Source of the DNA: Streptomyces malaysiense
GTDB taxonomy: Bacteria; Actinomycetota; Actinomycetes; Streptomycetales; Streptomycetaceae
DNA: 64,000 bases
Reading direction: 5' to 3'
Assembly (NCBI RefSeq): GCF_000980885.2
Contig: NZ_LBDA02000116.1
Span: 28,108 to 92,107, forward strand
The notes below the pieces were generated by a model. That model was not told the origin of the DNA and did no database searches. It saw only the letters and a list, made by a program, of their open reading frames with translations. The position numbers and the translations under genes were made by a program. Positions 45,365 to 55,200 of the stretch are shown here, one piece after another (within the stretch, counting starts at the first letter, position 1; each line of letters starts with the position of its first letter).

Positions 45365-47764
45365 TCAGCCCTCCATCGCGGCGAGGCGCTCCCGCACCCG
45401 CTCCGCGCCGGACATGTTCTCCTGCTTCTCGTACCGCGCGGCGGCGGCCCGGAGATCCGCTGCGGCCTCCTCCGGGTGCCCGGCGCGCTGATGGCCCTCG
45501 GCCCGCTGTTCCAGTGCGTCGGCGAGTTGGAGGCCCGCGCCCTCGGCGGTCATGATCTCGACGGCCCTGTCCAGACAGACGAGCGCGAGTTCGGGATCGC
45601 CCGCGCGGAGGTGGGCCTCGCCCAGACTCATGTAGACGCGTCCCTCGTTGTAGGTGTCCGCGCCGTCGGGCAGAGTGCGGAAGCAAACGAGGGCATCGTT
45701 CAACTTCTGCAGGGCGGTTCGGAAATCACCCCCCTGGACGAGGGCGCGGCCGGTGTGGTGCGCCAGTAGGGCGGTGGCGCGGGGAACATCCCGCCATCCG
45801 TCTTCGCCCTCTCGGATACCACCCAGTACGCGCAGAGCCTCCTCGAAGGCATGGCGCGCCTCGCCGTGACGCCACAGCTTGAGGCGCAGCAGTCCGAGTG
45901 CCTCCAGGGCGGTCGCCTGGCCACGGAGATGGCCGCATGCCTGGTCGGCGGTGACAGCTGCTTCCAGAGCCTCCTCCGCCTTGTCGGCGTCGCCGACTCC
46001 CATGTAGGCGAATGCCAGTTGGACCAGTATCCGCCCCACCGCGCGCCGGTCGCCGAACTCCTCGGCGCCACGTCGGGCGGCATCGACCCCGCGCAGATGC
46101 GTCTCGATCCACTGTGCGTGGAAGCCGAGCCGCAGGTGCAGGCTCCACATCGCCTCGCACAGCTGCCACACGAGGTCGTCGTAGCCATGGTGCTCGGCCG
46201 CGTGGATGACGGCGGCGAGGTTCTCCCGCTCGGCGCGCAGCTCCTCCAACGCCTCCGCGCTGTCGCCCGGTTCGACGTGCCGCGGCACGGTCAGACGGTC
46301 GTAGACGGGGCCGAGGTGCCAGCGGTGCGGGATCACCCGCAGATCCGCGGCCGCCGCGAACCTCAGATATGCGACCGCCACCCGGCGGACCGCCTCACGC
46401 ATCCGTCGTTCCCCGTCCTCGGCAACCGCCAGCTCACGGGCGTGGGCACGGGCCAGGTCGTGAAAGCGGTAGCGCTCCTCTGCGATCTCCTCCACCAGAT
46501 GGACACGGGCCAACTGCTCCAGCATGTCCCGTGCTTGGGCCTCCTCGACACCGGCTGCGTGCGCGGCACACAGGAGGTTCACGGTCGGCCAGGGCCAGAC
46601 CGCCAGCGCGCGGTAGAACGCAGCGCACTCGGAGCTGAGTTCGCCGTAGGACACGTCCTGGGCGAGCCGGACGGGGTCGGCGGGGCCGTACGGGTCGGTG
46701 TCTCCCATGGGGACTCCTGTCCGCTCCGTGCCGTTGATCCGGTCGGAGAGTCCGCGCGCCACACGGCCCCAGGAGAGGTGCTCGCGGACGGCGAGTCCGG
46801 CGCCGGTGGTGCATACCGCGAGCGGGATGCCGCCGGTGCCCTCCGCGACGGCCCGGACGACCTCCTCCGGGGCTGCCGACCGGCTTCGCCCGGCGACACG
46901 GCGAAGCAGCAGGACGGAGTCCGTGGTCGACAGCGGCCGCAGGGTGAAGGGGTGCGCGCCGTGTTCGGCCACGAGCCGGCCGAGGCGGTGCCGGCTGGTC
47001 ACCAGGACGAGGGACCCGGGCGCGGCGGGCAGCAGAGGAAGCACCTGCGCGTCGTCCAACGCGTTGTCCAGTACGACGATCATGCGTCGGCCGGCCGTGA
47101 AGCCTCGGAACAGGTCCCGCTGCCGTGTCTCGTCGCCGGGAATGGTGCCGGCTCCGAGGCTCTCCAGGAAACGGACGAGCGCCTCGGAGGGCGTGAGGGC
47201 GGTGCCGACAGTCGCACCGGCCAGATCGACGAACAGGACCCCGTCCGGGAACCTCGCTCGCAGCTCGTGCGCGCACCGTACGACGGTGGCGGTCTTGCCG
47301 ATGCCGCCCGGCCCGGTGAGGGTGGCGACGACCGGTGCGCCGGGTGCGCGCTCGGCGTCGTCCAGCAGTCCCTCGATCCAGGCGAGCACCTCCTCGCGGT
47401 CGGTGAACGCCGCGGTCGCGGGCGGCAACATTTCGGGGCGCAATGCGCCAGGGGCTGTGGCCGGCATCTGACGTGGCGCCAGCCAGGATGCCTCGCGCAC
47501 CCATTCCCTGACCTCGTGGGCTGACTCCGGCGAACTGTGCGCGAGTTCGACGAGTTGTAACGCGACGGCCCTGCGTTCACGCTCGGTGACGGGCAGGACG
47601 AGGACCTGCTGACCTGATGAGGCACCCTGCTGGGATCCCGCCCTGCCGAGCAGGGCGTGCAGCCGTTCCGAGATCCGCCTGCCCACCTCGCCACCCGCTC
47701 CGGACAGCGCGCCGGAGGCGACCGTGCCGACCGCCGAGAACACCAAGTCGATCAACGGCTCCAC
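45365..47764 (-). CDS. STAND ATPase (NB-ARC) with TPR repeats
   Basis: 799 residues from GTG 47764 (GGGGGAG upstream). N-terminal ~60 residues (EPLIDLVFSAVGTVASGALS...SERLHALLGRAG) resemble effector-associated helical segments. The NB-ARC ATPase has a P-loop GPGGIGKTA (151-159), Walker B RMIVVLDNALDDAQ and sensor LVTSRHR. The C-terminal third is a run of TPR-like helices (QLAFAYMGVGDADKAEEALE, SLGEAHLRAGDPELALVCLD). STAND proteins oligomerise when TPRs bind a ligand; in actinobacteria they act as regulators or in antiphage defence. No DNA-binding or toxic effector domain is recognised. Confidence 0.9.
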   Translation of the reverse strand: MEPLIDLVFSAVGTVASGALSGAGGEVGRRISERLHALLGRAGSQQGASSGQQVLVLPVTERERRAVALQLVELAHSSPESAHEVREWVREASWLAPRQMPATAPGALRPEMLPPATAAFTDREEVLAWIEGLLDDAERAPGAPVVATLTGPGGIGKTATVVRCAHELRARFPDGVLFVDLAGATVGTALTPSEALVRFLESLGAGTIPGDETRQRDLFRGFTAGRRMIVVLDNALDDAQVLPLLPAAPGSLVLVTSRHRLGRLVAEHGAHPFTLRPLSTTDSVLLLRRVAGRSRSAAPEEVVRAVAEGTGGIPLAVCTTGAGLAVREHLSWGRVARGLSDRINGTERTGVPMGDTDPYGPADPVRLAQDVSYGELSSECAAFYRALAVWPWPTVNLLCAAHAAGVEEAQARDMLEQLARVHLVEEIAEERYRFHDLARAHARELAVAEDGERRMREAVRRVAVAYLRFAAAADLRVIPHRWHLGPVYDRLTVPRHVEPGDSAEALEELRAERENLAAVIHAAEHHGYDDLVWQLCEAMWSLHLRLGFHAQWIETHLRGVDAARRGAEEFGDRRAVGRILVQLAFAYMGVGDADKAEEALEAAVTADQACGHLRGQATALEALGLLRLKLWRHGEARHAFEEALRVLGGIREGEDGWRDVPRATALLAHHTGRALVQGGDFRTALQKLNDALVCFRTLPDGADTYNEGRVYMSLGEAHLRAGDPELALVCLDRAVEIMTAEGAGLQLADALEQRAEGHQRAGHPEEAAADLRAAAARYEKQENMSGAERVRERLAAMEG

Positions 47765-48198
47765 CCAGCACTCCCCCAACTCGCCATAAGAGCAATCGTA
47801 TCGACAATCCGGCAGTGAGAGAGGGCGGACGGACAAGGGACAGGGGCACGCGCATGGGTCGGCGCCACGTGAGCCGGAACCGTCCTCCAGCGGACCGGAA
47901 GTCCTTGCCCATGGTGGCGCGATCGGGGGGAAGGTGTGAGCGCGGGGCCCATGGAGCGATGAGTCGGATGATGCAGGGGGACGGTGGCGAGGACTGGGGC
48001 TGGAAGGCCGTCATGCCCCCTGTGTGAATGGCTTCGCCCGGGGTTCCCGGGAGGGACGCTGCGGCGCGCGTGGCAGGTGCGGGGACGTGTGCCGATGCTC
48101 GTGAGCGGCTCGCGGTGCGTCGGGGGAAGGCCCGGTGATGCGCCGTCGTCGGCCGGTCAGGAGGCCCCACGTGCCGGTGGCTCGGACCGCCACGCCCC
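47765..48198. other. Intergenic region, STAND gene upstream side
   Basis: 434 bp between the STAND gene start and the convergent end of a small lipoprotein gene. The first ~60 bp next to the STAND start are less GC-rich (ATTGTCGATACGATTGCTCT on minus), compatible with a promoter. No gene seen. Confidence 0.35.
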
Positions 48199-48534
48199 TC
48201 AGTACGGCGCGAAGTCGAAGCTGTTCCACAGTCCCGTCGCCCGCACCACCTGGTCCGACGCGCCGATGTCCAGGAAGTCGTACGCGCCACCCGCGGGCAC
48301 GGTGCAGTCGGCGGTCGTGTAGAGGCGCAGGCTGCTCTGGGTGTAGTTGGTCACGTGGGTGATGCCCTGGGGGAAGCGGTGGCACCCCTTGACCGGGGGG
48401 TTGCTGAGGGTCTGCACGACCCGTCCGTTGTTCCGTGCCACGATCTGACCGGACGCCTGGTCCTGGCAGGCGGTGAGCGCGATGCCGAGCAACGCGAAAC
48501 CGGTGAGCGCGGCCAGCGGCCGTGAAGCGCGCAT
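48199..48534 (-). CDS. Small lipoprotein of unknown function
   Basis: 111 residues. Signal with lipobox (TGFALLGIALTAC), then a compact beta-rich domain (VARNNGRVVQTLSNPPVKGC, SSLRLYTTADCTVPAGGAYDFLDIG) with three Cys in all. This layout is seen in small Streptomyces secreted proteins resembling beta/gamma-crystallin-type or inhibitor folds; not assigned. ATG 48534 has AGGAGG 6 nt upstream. Confidence 0.75.
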   Translation of the reverse strand: MRASRPLAALTGFALLGIALTACQDQASGQIVARNNGRVVQTLSNPPVKGCHRFPQGITHVTNYTQSSLRLYTTADCTVPAGGAYDFLDIGASDQVVRATGLWNSFDFAPY

Positions 48535-48778
48535 AGGGCCTCCTGTGCCAAGACGCCAAGACGGGTGCTGCCGGGGACCCGGTCCCCCCACCACTATCCG
48601 TCAGAGTGCGCCGGCCCGCCCGGCGAGGGCGTCCACACCGGGCACATCCCCTGTTCAGCGGCGCGCCGGGGGCCTTTCGGGTGCCTGTGTGGCCCGGGTG
48701 TCGCACCCGGTGTGCGGGGTGTGGCCGCCCACCCTTCACTGAGGGGAACGAATCGCAGCGAGGGTATGGGAGTCACAC

Positions 48779-49270
48779 ATGGCAGGGCTCGGGAGACGGG
48801 GTGCGTCGGGCGCGGTACTGGCCCTGGTCATGATGTCGGCCGCCGGCTGCGGCGGCGGTTCGCAGAACTCTCCCACTCCCGCCGAGCAGGCGGCCTCGGC
48901 CGCGTCCGCCGCCGCCTCGCTCGCCTCCCGGGGCGGTGACGCGCTCGCCTCGGCCACGGCGGAGGCCGGCCGCAGGCTCGCCGAGGCCAAGGGCGGCCTG
49001 AACGCCAAGGACCAGGTGAGCCTCGGCGCCGTCACCCTCGACGGCGACGGCCGGGCCACCACCTCGGTGACCGTGAGGAACACCGCCTCCTCCGCCAAGT
49101 CCTTCGCCGTCCAGGTCAACTTCACGGACGGCGGCGGCAATCTGCTCGACGTCGTCGTACTGACGGTCGACAACGTGGCCGCGCACGCCTCGGGCCGCGG
49201 CACCGCGCGCGGCAACCGCAAGCTGCACGGCGAGGTACGGGCGGACGTCGGCACCGCGCTTCGGTACTGA
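48779..49270 (+). CDS. Lipoprotein with Ala-rich helix and a beta domain
   Basis: 163 residues. Lipobox MMSAAGC at ~18-24; an Ala/Ser-rich helical stretch (EQAASAASAAASLASRGGDALASATAEAG) then a domain (AVTLDGDGRATTSVTVRNTASSAKSFAVQVNFTD, LDVVVLTVDNVAAHAS) that resembles FxLYD-type extracellular beta domains. Start ATG with GGGAG 6-10 nt upstream. Just upstream of the Dap operon but separated by 363 bp. Confidence 0.75.
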   Translation: MAGLGRRGASGAVLALVMMSAAGCGGGSQNSPTPAEQAASAASAAASLASRGGDALASATAEAGRRLAEAKGGLNAKDQVSLGAVTLDGDGRATTSVTVRNTASSAKSFAVQVNFTDGGGNLLDVVVLTVDNVAAHASGRGTARGNRKLHGEVRADVGTALRY

Positions 49271-49633
49271 CCCCGACACACCCCGCCCCCAGGGGGCCTC
49301 CTCGCACGACGCCCCCGCCCTCGCGGGCCCTTCGCCTCCGACGAACCCCGGTGAACCTCGGCGAACCTCCGGCGGACCCCGGCTGACCCCTGGCGAACTC
49401 CCGGCGAACGCCCGCCCGGACCCCCGACGCTGCCGCACGAGTGAACCGCCAAACGGGTGATCCACAGCGGCCTCCGGCCCGGGGCGCCCAAGGATCACGG
49501 CCCCGTCGGGCAATTCCGGCGAGTCGGGCTATTGGTTCGAAGTGACAGGCTTACGGTGCCCTGTCCACACTGAATTGGCGGTTCGTGATCAGGAATGTGC
49601 ATCAGCGATCCAGAACGTTCTCGAGGAGATCGA
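49271..49633. other. Upstream region of the Dap NRPS operon
   Basis: 363 bp. The left part is a Pro/Gly-codon-like patchwork of short imperfect GGCGAACTCC-type repeats (49350-49410). The right 100 bp before the operon is less GC-rich (GGCTATTGGTTCGAAGTGACA near 49530-49550) and should hold the operon promoter, which I cannot pin down. No gene seen. Confidence 0.4.
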
Positions 49634-52231
49634 ATGGTGGAGCAGTCTTCCGAGATCGATATAAGCGGGCCGGACGCAGCCGCCCTCACTCTGAGCGGTG
49701 CCGGCCCGGACAGAACCGAGACCGAGAGCGGACTCGCGGCCGCGCTGGCCGAGGTGGTCGGCAGTGAGCGGGTCCCCGTGGACAGCCACTTCTTCACCGA
49801 CCTCGGCGCCAACTCCCTGGTCATGGCCCAGTTCTGCGCACGGGTGCGAAAGCGGCCCGACCTGCCGTCCCCGTCCATGCGGGACATCTACCGGTACCCC
49901 ACCATCCGGGACCTCGCCGGAGCCCTCGCCCCGGCCGCTCCCCCGCCGGACGAGGCCGCGGGCACCGCGGCGGCACCCGCGGCCCCGGCGCCCGCAGCGC
50001 CCCCCGCGCCCCTGCCGCGCACCAGCCGGCTGAGCCATCTCCTGTGCGGGACCTTCCAGTTGCTGGCCTTCCTCGCCTACTCGTTCGCCTCCGGCCTGGT
50101 CACCGGCACCGGCTACGAGTGGGTCGCCGACGGCAACGGGGTCGCAGACATCTACCTGCGGTCACTGCTCTTCGGCGGCGCCGGGTTCATCGCCCTGTGC
50201 GTCTTCCCGGTCATCGCCAAGTGGCTGCTCGTCGGCCGCGCGAAACCGGCCGACTTCCCCGTCTGGGGCCTCGCGTACACGCGCTTCTGGCTGGTGAAGG
50301 CGCTGCTGCACGCGAACCCGATGGTCCTCTTCGCCGGCACCCCGCTGTACGTGCTGTACCTGCGGGCCCTCGGCGCCCGGATCGGCAGGGGGGTCACGAT
50401 CCTCTCGCACACCCTGCCGGTCTGCCCCGACCTGGTGACGATCGGCGCCGGGACGGTGATCCGCAAGGACTCCTTCATCCTCGGCTACCGGGCGCACCAG
50501 GGCCGCATCCAGACCGGCCGGATCACCCTCGGCGAAGGCGTGTTCATCGGGGAGAAGACCACGCTGGACATCGACACCTCGATGGGCGACGGGTCGCAGC
50601 TCGGGCACGCCTCGGCGCTGCACCGCGGCCAGGCGGTACCGGCGGGCGAGCGCTGGCACGGCTCCCCCGCGGAGCCGGCCGGGACCGACTACCTGCGCGT
50701 GCCGCCCGCCCGGTGCGGCACCCTGCGCCGGGCCTGTTTCGGCCTCGGGAACCTGCTCCAACTGGTCTTCCTCTACATTCCGTTGGTGGTCGGCGGGATG
50801 TACATGCTGTTCACGGCGGTACCGGCGATCGGCGATCGCCTCGACCCGGACACCGACGACCTGGCGCCGGACCGGCTGCTCGCCGACTCGCTGCTGCTCT
50901 CCCTCGCGCTGTTCCTCGGCTTCATCGTCGTGGGTCTCGTCGTCCTGTACACGCTGCCCAGGCTGCTGCACCTGCTCGTCCGGACCGACCGGGTCTATCC
51001 GCTCTACGGCTTCCACTACGCGCTGCACCGCATGACGGCCCGTCTGACGAACGTCAAGTTCTACGCCTGGCTGTTCGGTGACAGCTCGTTCGTCGTGCAC
51101 TATCTGCGCGGCCTCGGGTACGACCTGTCGCACGTCGAGCAGACCGGTTCGAACTTCGGCACCGAAGTGCAGCACGAGACGCCGCTGTTGGTCTCGGTCG
51201 GCAGCGGCACCATGGTGGCCGACGGGCTGTCCGTGCTGAACGCGGACTATTCGAGCACGTCGTTCCGGCTGTCGCGGGTGTCGATCGGACCGCGCAACTT
51301 CCTCGGCAACAACATCGCCTATCCGGCGGGCGGCAGGACGGGCGAGAACTGCCTGCTGGCGACCAAGGTGATGATCCCGCTGGACGGCGAGATCAGACAG
51401 GGCGTGGGGCTGCTCGGCTCCCCGTGCTTCGAGATCCCGCGCTCGGTCGACCGCGACGCCCGCTTCGACCATCTGCGCGCGGGCGAGGAACTGAGCACGC
51501 GGCTGCGGGCGAAGAACCACTACAACCTGCGCTCGATGGCCTGGTGGCTGCTCGCCCGCTGGCTGCACGTCTTCGTGCTCACCGTGTTCGCGCTCGCCAC
51601 GGTGGACCTGTACGGCATGGCGGGCCATGTGGTGATAGGGGCCTATCTGGCGATCACCCTCGCCTTCTCCACCGCGTACTACATCCTGCTGGAGCGCTGC
51701 ATGACCGGATTCCGCGGTCTGCGGCCCCAGTTGTGCTCCATCTACGACCGGGACTTCTGGCGGATCGAGCGCCTGTGGAAGGTGCCGTCGCAGTGGCTCA
51801 ACATCTTCAACGGCACCCCCTTCAAGAGCCTGGTCTGGCGGCTGATGGGTGTGCGCGTGGGCCGCATGGTGTTCGACGACGGCTGCTACATCACCGACCG
51901 GACCCTCGCGGTCATCGGCGACGAGTGCACCCTCAACGCGGGCAGCAAGATCCAGTGCCACTCGCAGGAGGACGGCACCTTCAAGTCTGACTACATCAGG
52001 CTCGGAGCCGGTACCACGCTGGGTGTCTCCGCCCATGTCCACTACGGCGTGACGATGGGCGAGGGTTCGGAGCTGGTCTCCGACTCCTTCCTCATGAAGG
52101 GCGAGGAAGTGCCCCCGCACGCGCGGTGGGGCGGCAATCCGGCGGTGGAGATGCCGGTGGCCGGCGGTCCGCCCGGCAGCCCCGCACCGACCGCCGCTAC
52201 AGCAGGCGCCTCCGCGGCGACCGTGAGTTGA
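49634..52231 (+). CDS. Carrier domain fused to Pls-type six-TM C-terminal module (no A domain)
   Basis: 865 residues. ATG 49634 with GAGGAGAT upstream. A thiolation domain at ~35-105 (FFTDLGANSLVMAQ; Ser61 for phosphopantetheine), a Pro/Ala linker, then six TM helices at ~136-155, 175-199, 374-393, 419-440, 637-657 and 664-685 enclosing three soluble domains; two carry left-handed beta-helix/hexapeptide-like sequence (IGRGVTILSHTLPV, TIGAGTVIRKDSFIL, IRLGAGTTLGVSAHVHYG). This is the organisation of the C-terminal part of Pls (epsilon-poly-L-lysine synthetase; NRPS terminal domain family), whose soluble domains catalyse iterative peptide-bond formation. Pls carries its own A domain; here the A domain is in the next gene (13-bp gap). 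Confidence 0.9.
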   Translation: MVEQSSEIDISGPDAAALTLSGAGPDRTETESGLAAALAEVVGSERVPVDSHFFTDLGANSLVMAQFCARVRKRPDLPSPSMRDIYRYPTIRDLAGALAPAAPPPDEAAGTAAAPAAPAPAAPPAPLPRTSRLSHLLCGTFQLLAFLAYSFASGLVTGTGYEWVADGNGVADIYLRSLLFGGAGFIALCVFPVIAKWLLVGRAKPADFPVWGLAYTRFWLVKALLHANPMVLFAGTPLYVLYLRALGARIGRGVTILSHTLPVCPDLVTIGAGTVIRKDSFILGYRAHQGRIQTGRITLGEGVFIGEKTTLDIDTSMGDGSQLGHASALHRGQAVPAGERWHGSPAEPAGTDYLRVPPARCGTLRRACFGLGNLLQLVFLYIPLVVGGMYMLFTAVPAIGDRLDPDTDDLAPDRLLADSLLLSLALFLGFIVVGLVVLYTLPRLLHLLVRTDRVYPLYGFHYALHRMTARLTNVKFYAWLFGDSSFVVHYLRGLGYDLSHVEQTGSNFGTEVQHETPLLVSVGSGTMVADGLSVLNADYSSTSFRLSRVSIGPRNFLGNNIAYPAGGRTGENCLLATKVMIPLDGEIRQGVGLLGSPCFEIPRSVDRDARFDHLRAGEELSTRLRAKNHYNLRSMAWWLLARWLHVFVLTVFALATVDLYGMAGHVVIGAYLAITLAFSTAYYILLERCMTGFRGLRPQLCSIYDRDFWRIERLWKVPSQWLNIFNGTPFKSLVWRLMGVRVGRMVFDDGCYITDRTLAVIGDECTLNAGSKIQCHSQEDGTFKSDYIRLGAGTTLGVSAHVHYGVTMGEGSELVSDSFLMKGEEVPPHARWGGNPAVEMPVAGGPPGSPAPTAATAGASAATVS

Positions 52232-52244
52232 GGAAGGCCATTCG

Positions 52245-55200
52245 ATGGGAACGCGCGTGGAAGCGGACCGGGAGTTCTGGCAGCGGGTGCTGACCGCAGG
52301 CGGTGTCACCTCGGTGCCGCGCTGGGTCCGGGAGCCTGCTCCCGGGTCGGCCGAGCACGAGATGCCGGTGCCGGACGAGGTGGCGCGGTCGGTGCGCGAG
52401 CTGGTCGGGCGCCGAGGGGTGCCGGTCAGCGCGCTGCTGCTCGCGGCACACGCCAAGGTGCTGGCCACGCTGTCCGGGGAGCCGGACGTGGTCACCGGCT
52501 ACACCACCGGGGTGCGCGGCGAACCGCTGCCCTGCCGGCTGACCGTCCGTCCCGGCTCCTGGCGGGAGCTGGCGGCGGCGGCCGAGCACGCAGAGGCGGA
52601 GGTACTGGCGCACCGGGAGTTCCCGGTGGAGAAGCTGCGCCGCGAACTCGGGCTGACCGAGCCTCCGTACCAGGTGGTGTTCGGGCCCATCGGGGCCGAC
52701 GAGAACCACGCCGACGACGGTGTCCTGCGGGTGCGCTGGTCGGACCGGGGCGGCCGGCTGCTGCTGCGCCTCGGGTACCGCGAGGACGTCCTGGACGCCG
52801 CCGCGGCGGCCCGGATCGGCGGCTACCACCTCACGGCCCTCGGGCTGCTGGCCGCGGACCCGGACGCCGACCACGACGCGCGGAGCCTGCTGTCGGACGA
52901 CGAGGTGCACGAGCAGTTGGAGGGGCTGGCCGGTCCGCACCGGCCGCTGCCCGAGGCACGGGCGCACGAGCTGTTCGAGCAGCGGGTGCGGACGCATCCG
53001 GACGCGGTGGCGGTCGTCCAGGGCGGGCGGGAGTGGACGTACGACGAGCTGAACCGGCGGGCCAACCGGCTGGCGCGGGCGCTCGTCGAGCGGGGCGTCG
53101 GCCGGGAGGACGTGGTCGCCGTCGTCATGGAGCGCGGCCTCGACTGGCCGGCGGCGACGCTCGCGGTGTTCAAGGCGGGCGGCGTCTACCTGCCGATCGA
53201 GCCGCACTTCCCGGCCGGGCGGATCGCGGCGACGCTGTCGCGGGCCGGCTGCCGGCTGGTGCTGACCGAGTCCGGCAGCACCGCCACCCTGGACGAGGCG
53301 CTGACGTCGGTGGCCGGCGCGGAGCGGCTGCTGGTCGAGGAGGCGTACGCGCGGCCGCACACCGAGGACGACCTCCATGTGCGCGTCGAGGCGGACCAGC
53401 TGGCGTACATCTACTTCACCTCCGGGTCGACGGGTGAGCCGAAGGGGGCGATGTGCGAACACGCGGGACTGCTCAACCACCTCTTCGCCAAGATCGACGA
53501 CCTGGGTATCGGCGAGGGCTCCGTGGTGGCGCAGACGGCGCCGCAGTGCTTCGACATCTCGCTGTGGCAGCTGGTGTCCGCGCTGCTGGTGGGCGGGCGG
53601 ACCCTCCTGATCGGGCAGGACGAGATCACCGACGTGGAACGCTTCGTCGGCACGCTGGCCGACGGGCGGGTCGCGGTGGCGCAGCTGGTGCCCTCCTATC
53701 TGGAGGTCGTGGTCTCCTATCTGGAACAGCGGCCGCGCGAACTTCCCGACCTGCGCTGTGTGTCGGTGACCGGCGAGGCCCTGAAGCGGGAGCTGACGCA
53801 GCGCTGGTTCGCCATCGAGCCGCACATCAGGCTGCTCAACGCCTACGGCCTGACCGAGACGTCGGACGACACCAATCACGAGCTCCTGGACCGGGTGCCG
53901 GAGCGGGTGCTGCTGGGGCGGGCGGTGAACAACGTACGCGTCTACGTCGTGGACGAACGGTTGTCGCTGGTGCCGCTGGGCGCGCCCGGCCTGATCGCGT
54001 TCTCCGGCGTCTGTGTGGGCCGGGGGTACGTCAACGATCCGGAGCGCACCCGGGAGGCGTACCGCACGGACCCGTACCGGCCCGGTGAGCGGCTGTATCT
54101 GGGCGGTGACTGGGGGCGCTGGCACCCGGACGGCAAGCTGGAGTTCCTGGGCCGCCGGGACAACCAGGTGAAGATCCGCGGGTTCCGCATCGAGATCGGG
54201 GAGATCGAGAACGCGCTGCTGCGGGTGGCCGGGGTGCGGGACGCGGCGGTGGTGGTCACCGAGCGGGGCGGCGGCAGCAGGCATCTGATCGCCTTCTGCT
54301 CGGGCGCGCCCCGGCCGGCGCGCGAGCTGCGCGAGGCGCTCGGTGCGGTGCTGCCCGCCTACATGGTCCCCTCGGCCTTCCACTGGCAGGAGGCCCTGCC
54401 GCTGACCGCCAACGGGAAGATCGACCGCAAGGCGCTCACCGCGCTGGCGTCGGCGGCCGCGCCGGCCGCCGAGGAGAGCGCGGCGGGGGACGTCCCGCTC
54501 GGTCCGGCCGAGCGGCGGCTCGCCGCGGCCTGGGCGCTGGTGCTGGGCGTGCCGGCTGAACAGGTGCGCCGCTCGGACCAGTTCTTCGACTCCGGCGGCA
54601 CCTCGCTGACCGCGGTCAAGCTCAGCATCGCGCTGGAGCGGGCGGTGTCCCTCAAGGACATCACCCGGCACCCGGTCCTCGCCGACCTGGCCGCGCTGCT
54701 GGACGGCGCGACCCGGCAGCACGGCGAGCTGCTCCAGCCGCTCGCGGAGGGCGACGGCGCGGCCGAGGGCGCACTGGTGTGCTTCCCGTACGCGGGGGGC
54801 AACGCGGTCAACTTCCAGCCGATGGCGAGCGCGCTGGCCGGCAGCGGGCTCACGGTCCTCGCGGTGGATCTGCCCGGCCACGATCTGGCCGCGCACCAAG
54901 AGCCGTTCGTCTCCATCGCGCAGGTGGCCGAGCAGGTCGCCGCGGAGATCGTCGCGCGCGGCCTGACCCGGGTGACGCTGTGGGGCCACTCCTCGGGGGC
55001 GGCGCCCGCGATCGAGACGGCCCGACGGCTCGCCGAGCGCGGGGTGCGGGTCACCCGGGTGTTCGTCGGCGCCCAGCTCCTCGGCACCGCCGACGAACGA
55101 GGGCGCGCCGTAACCGAGTTGACCGGACTCGGGGACGCGGAGATCGCGGCCCGGCTCACCGCGGACAGCGGCTACACCGAGCTCGCGGAGCTGAACGAGG

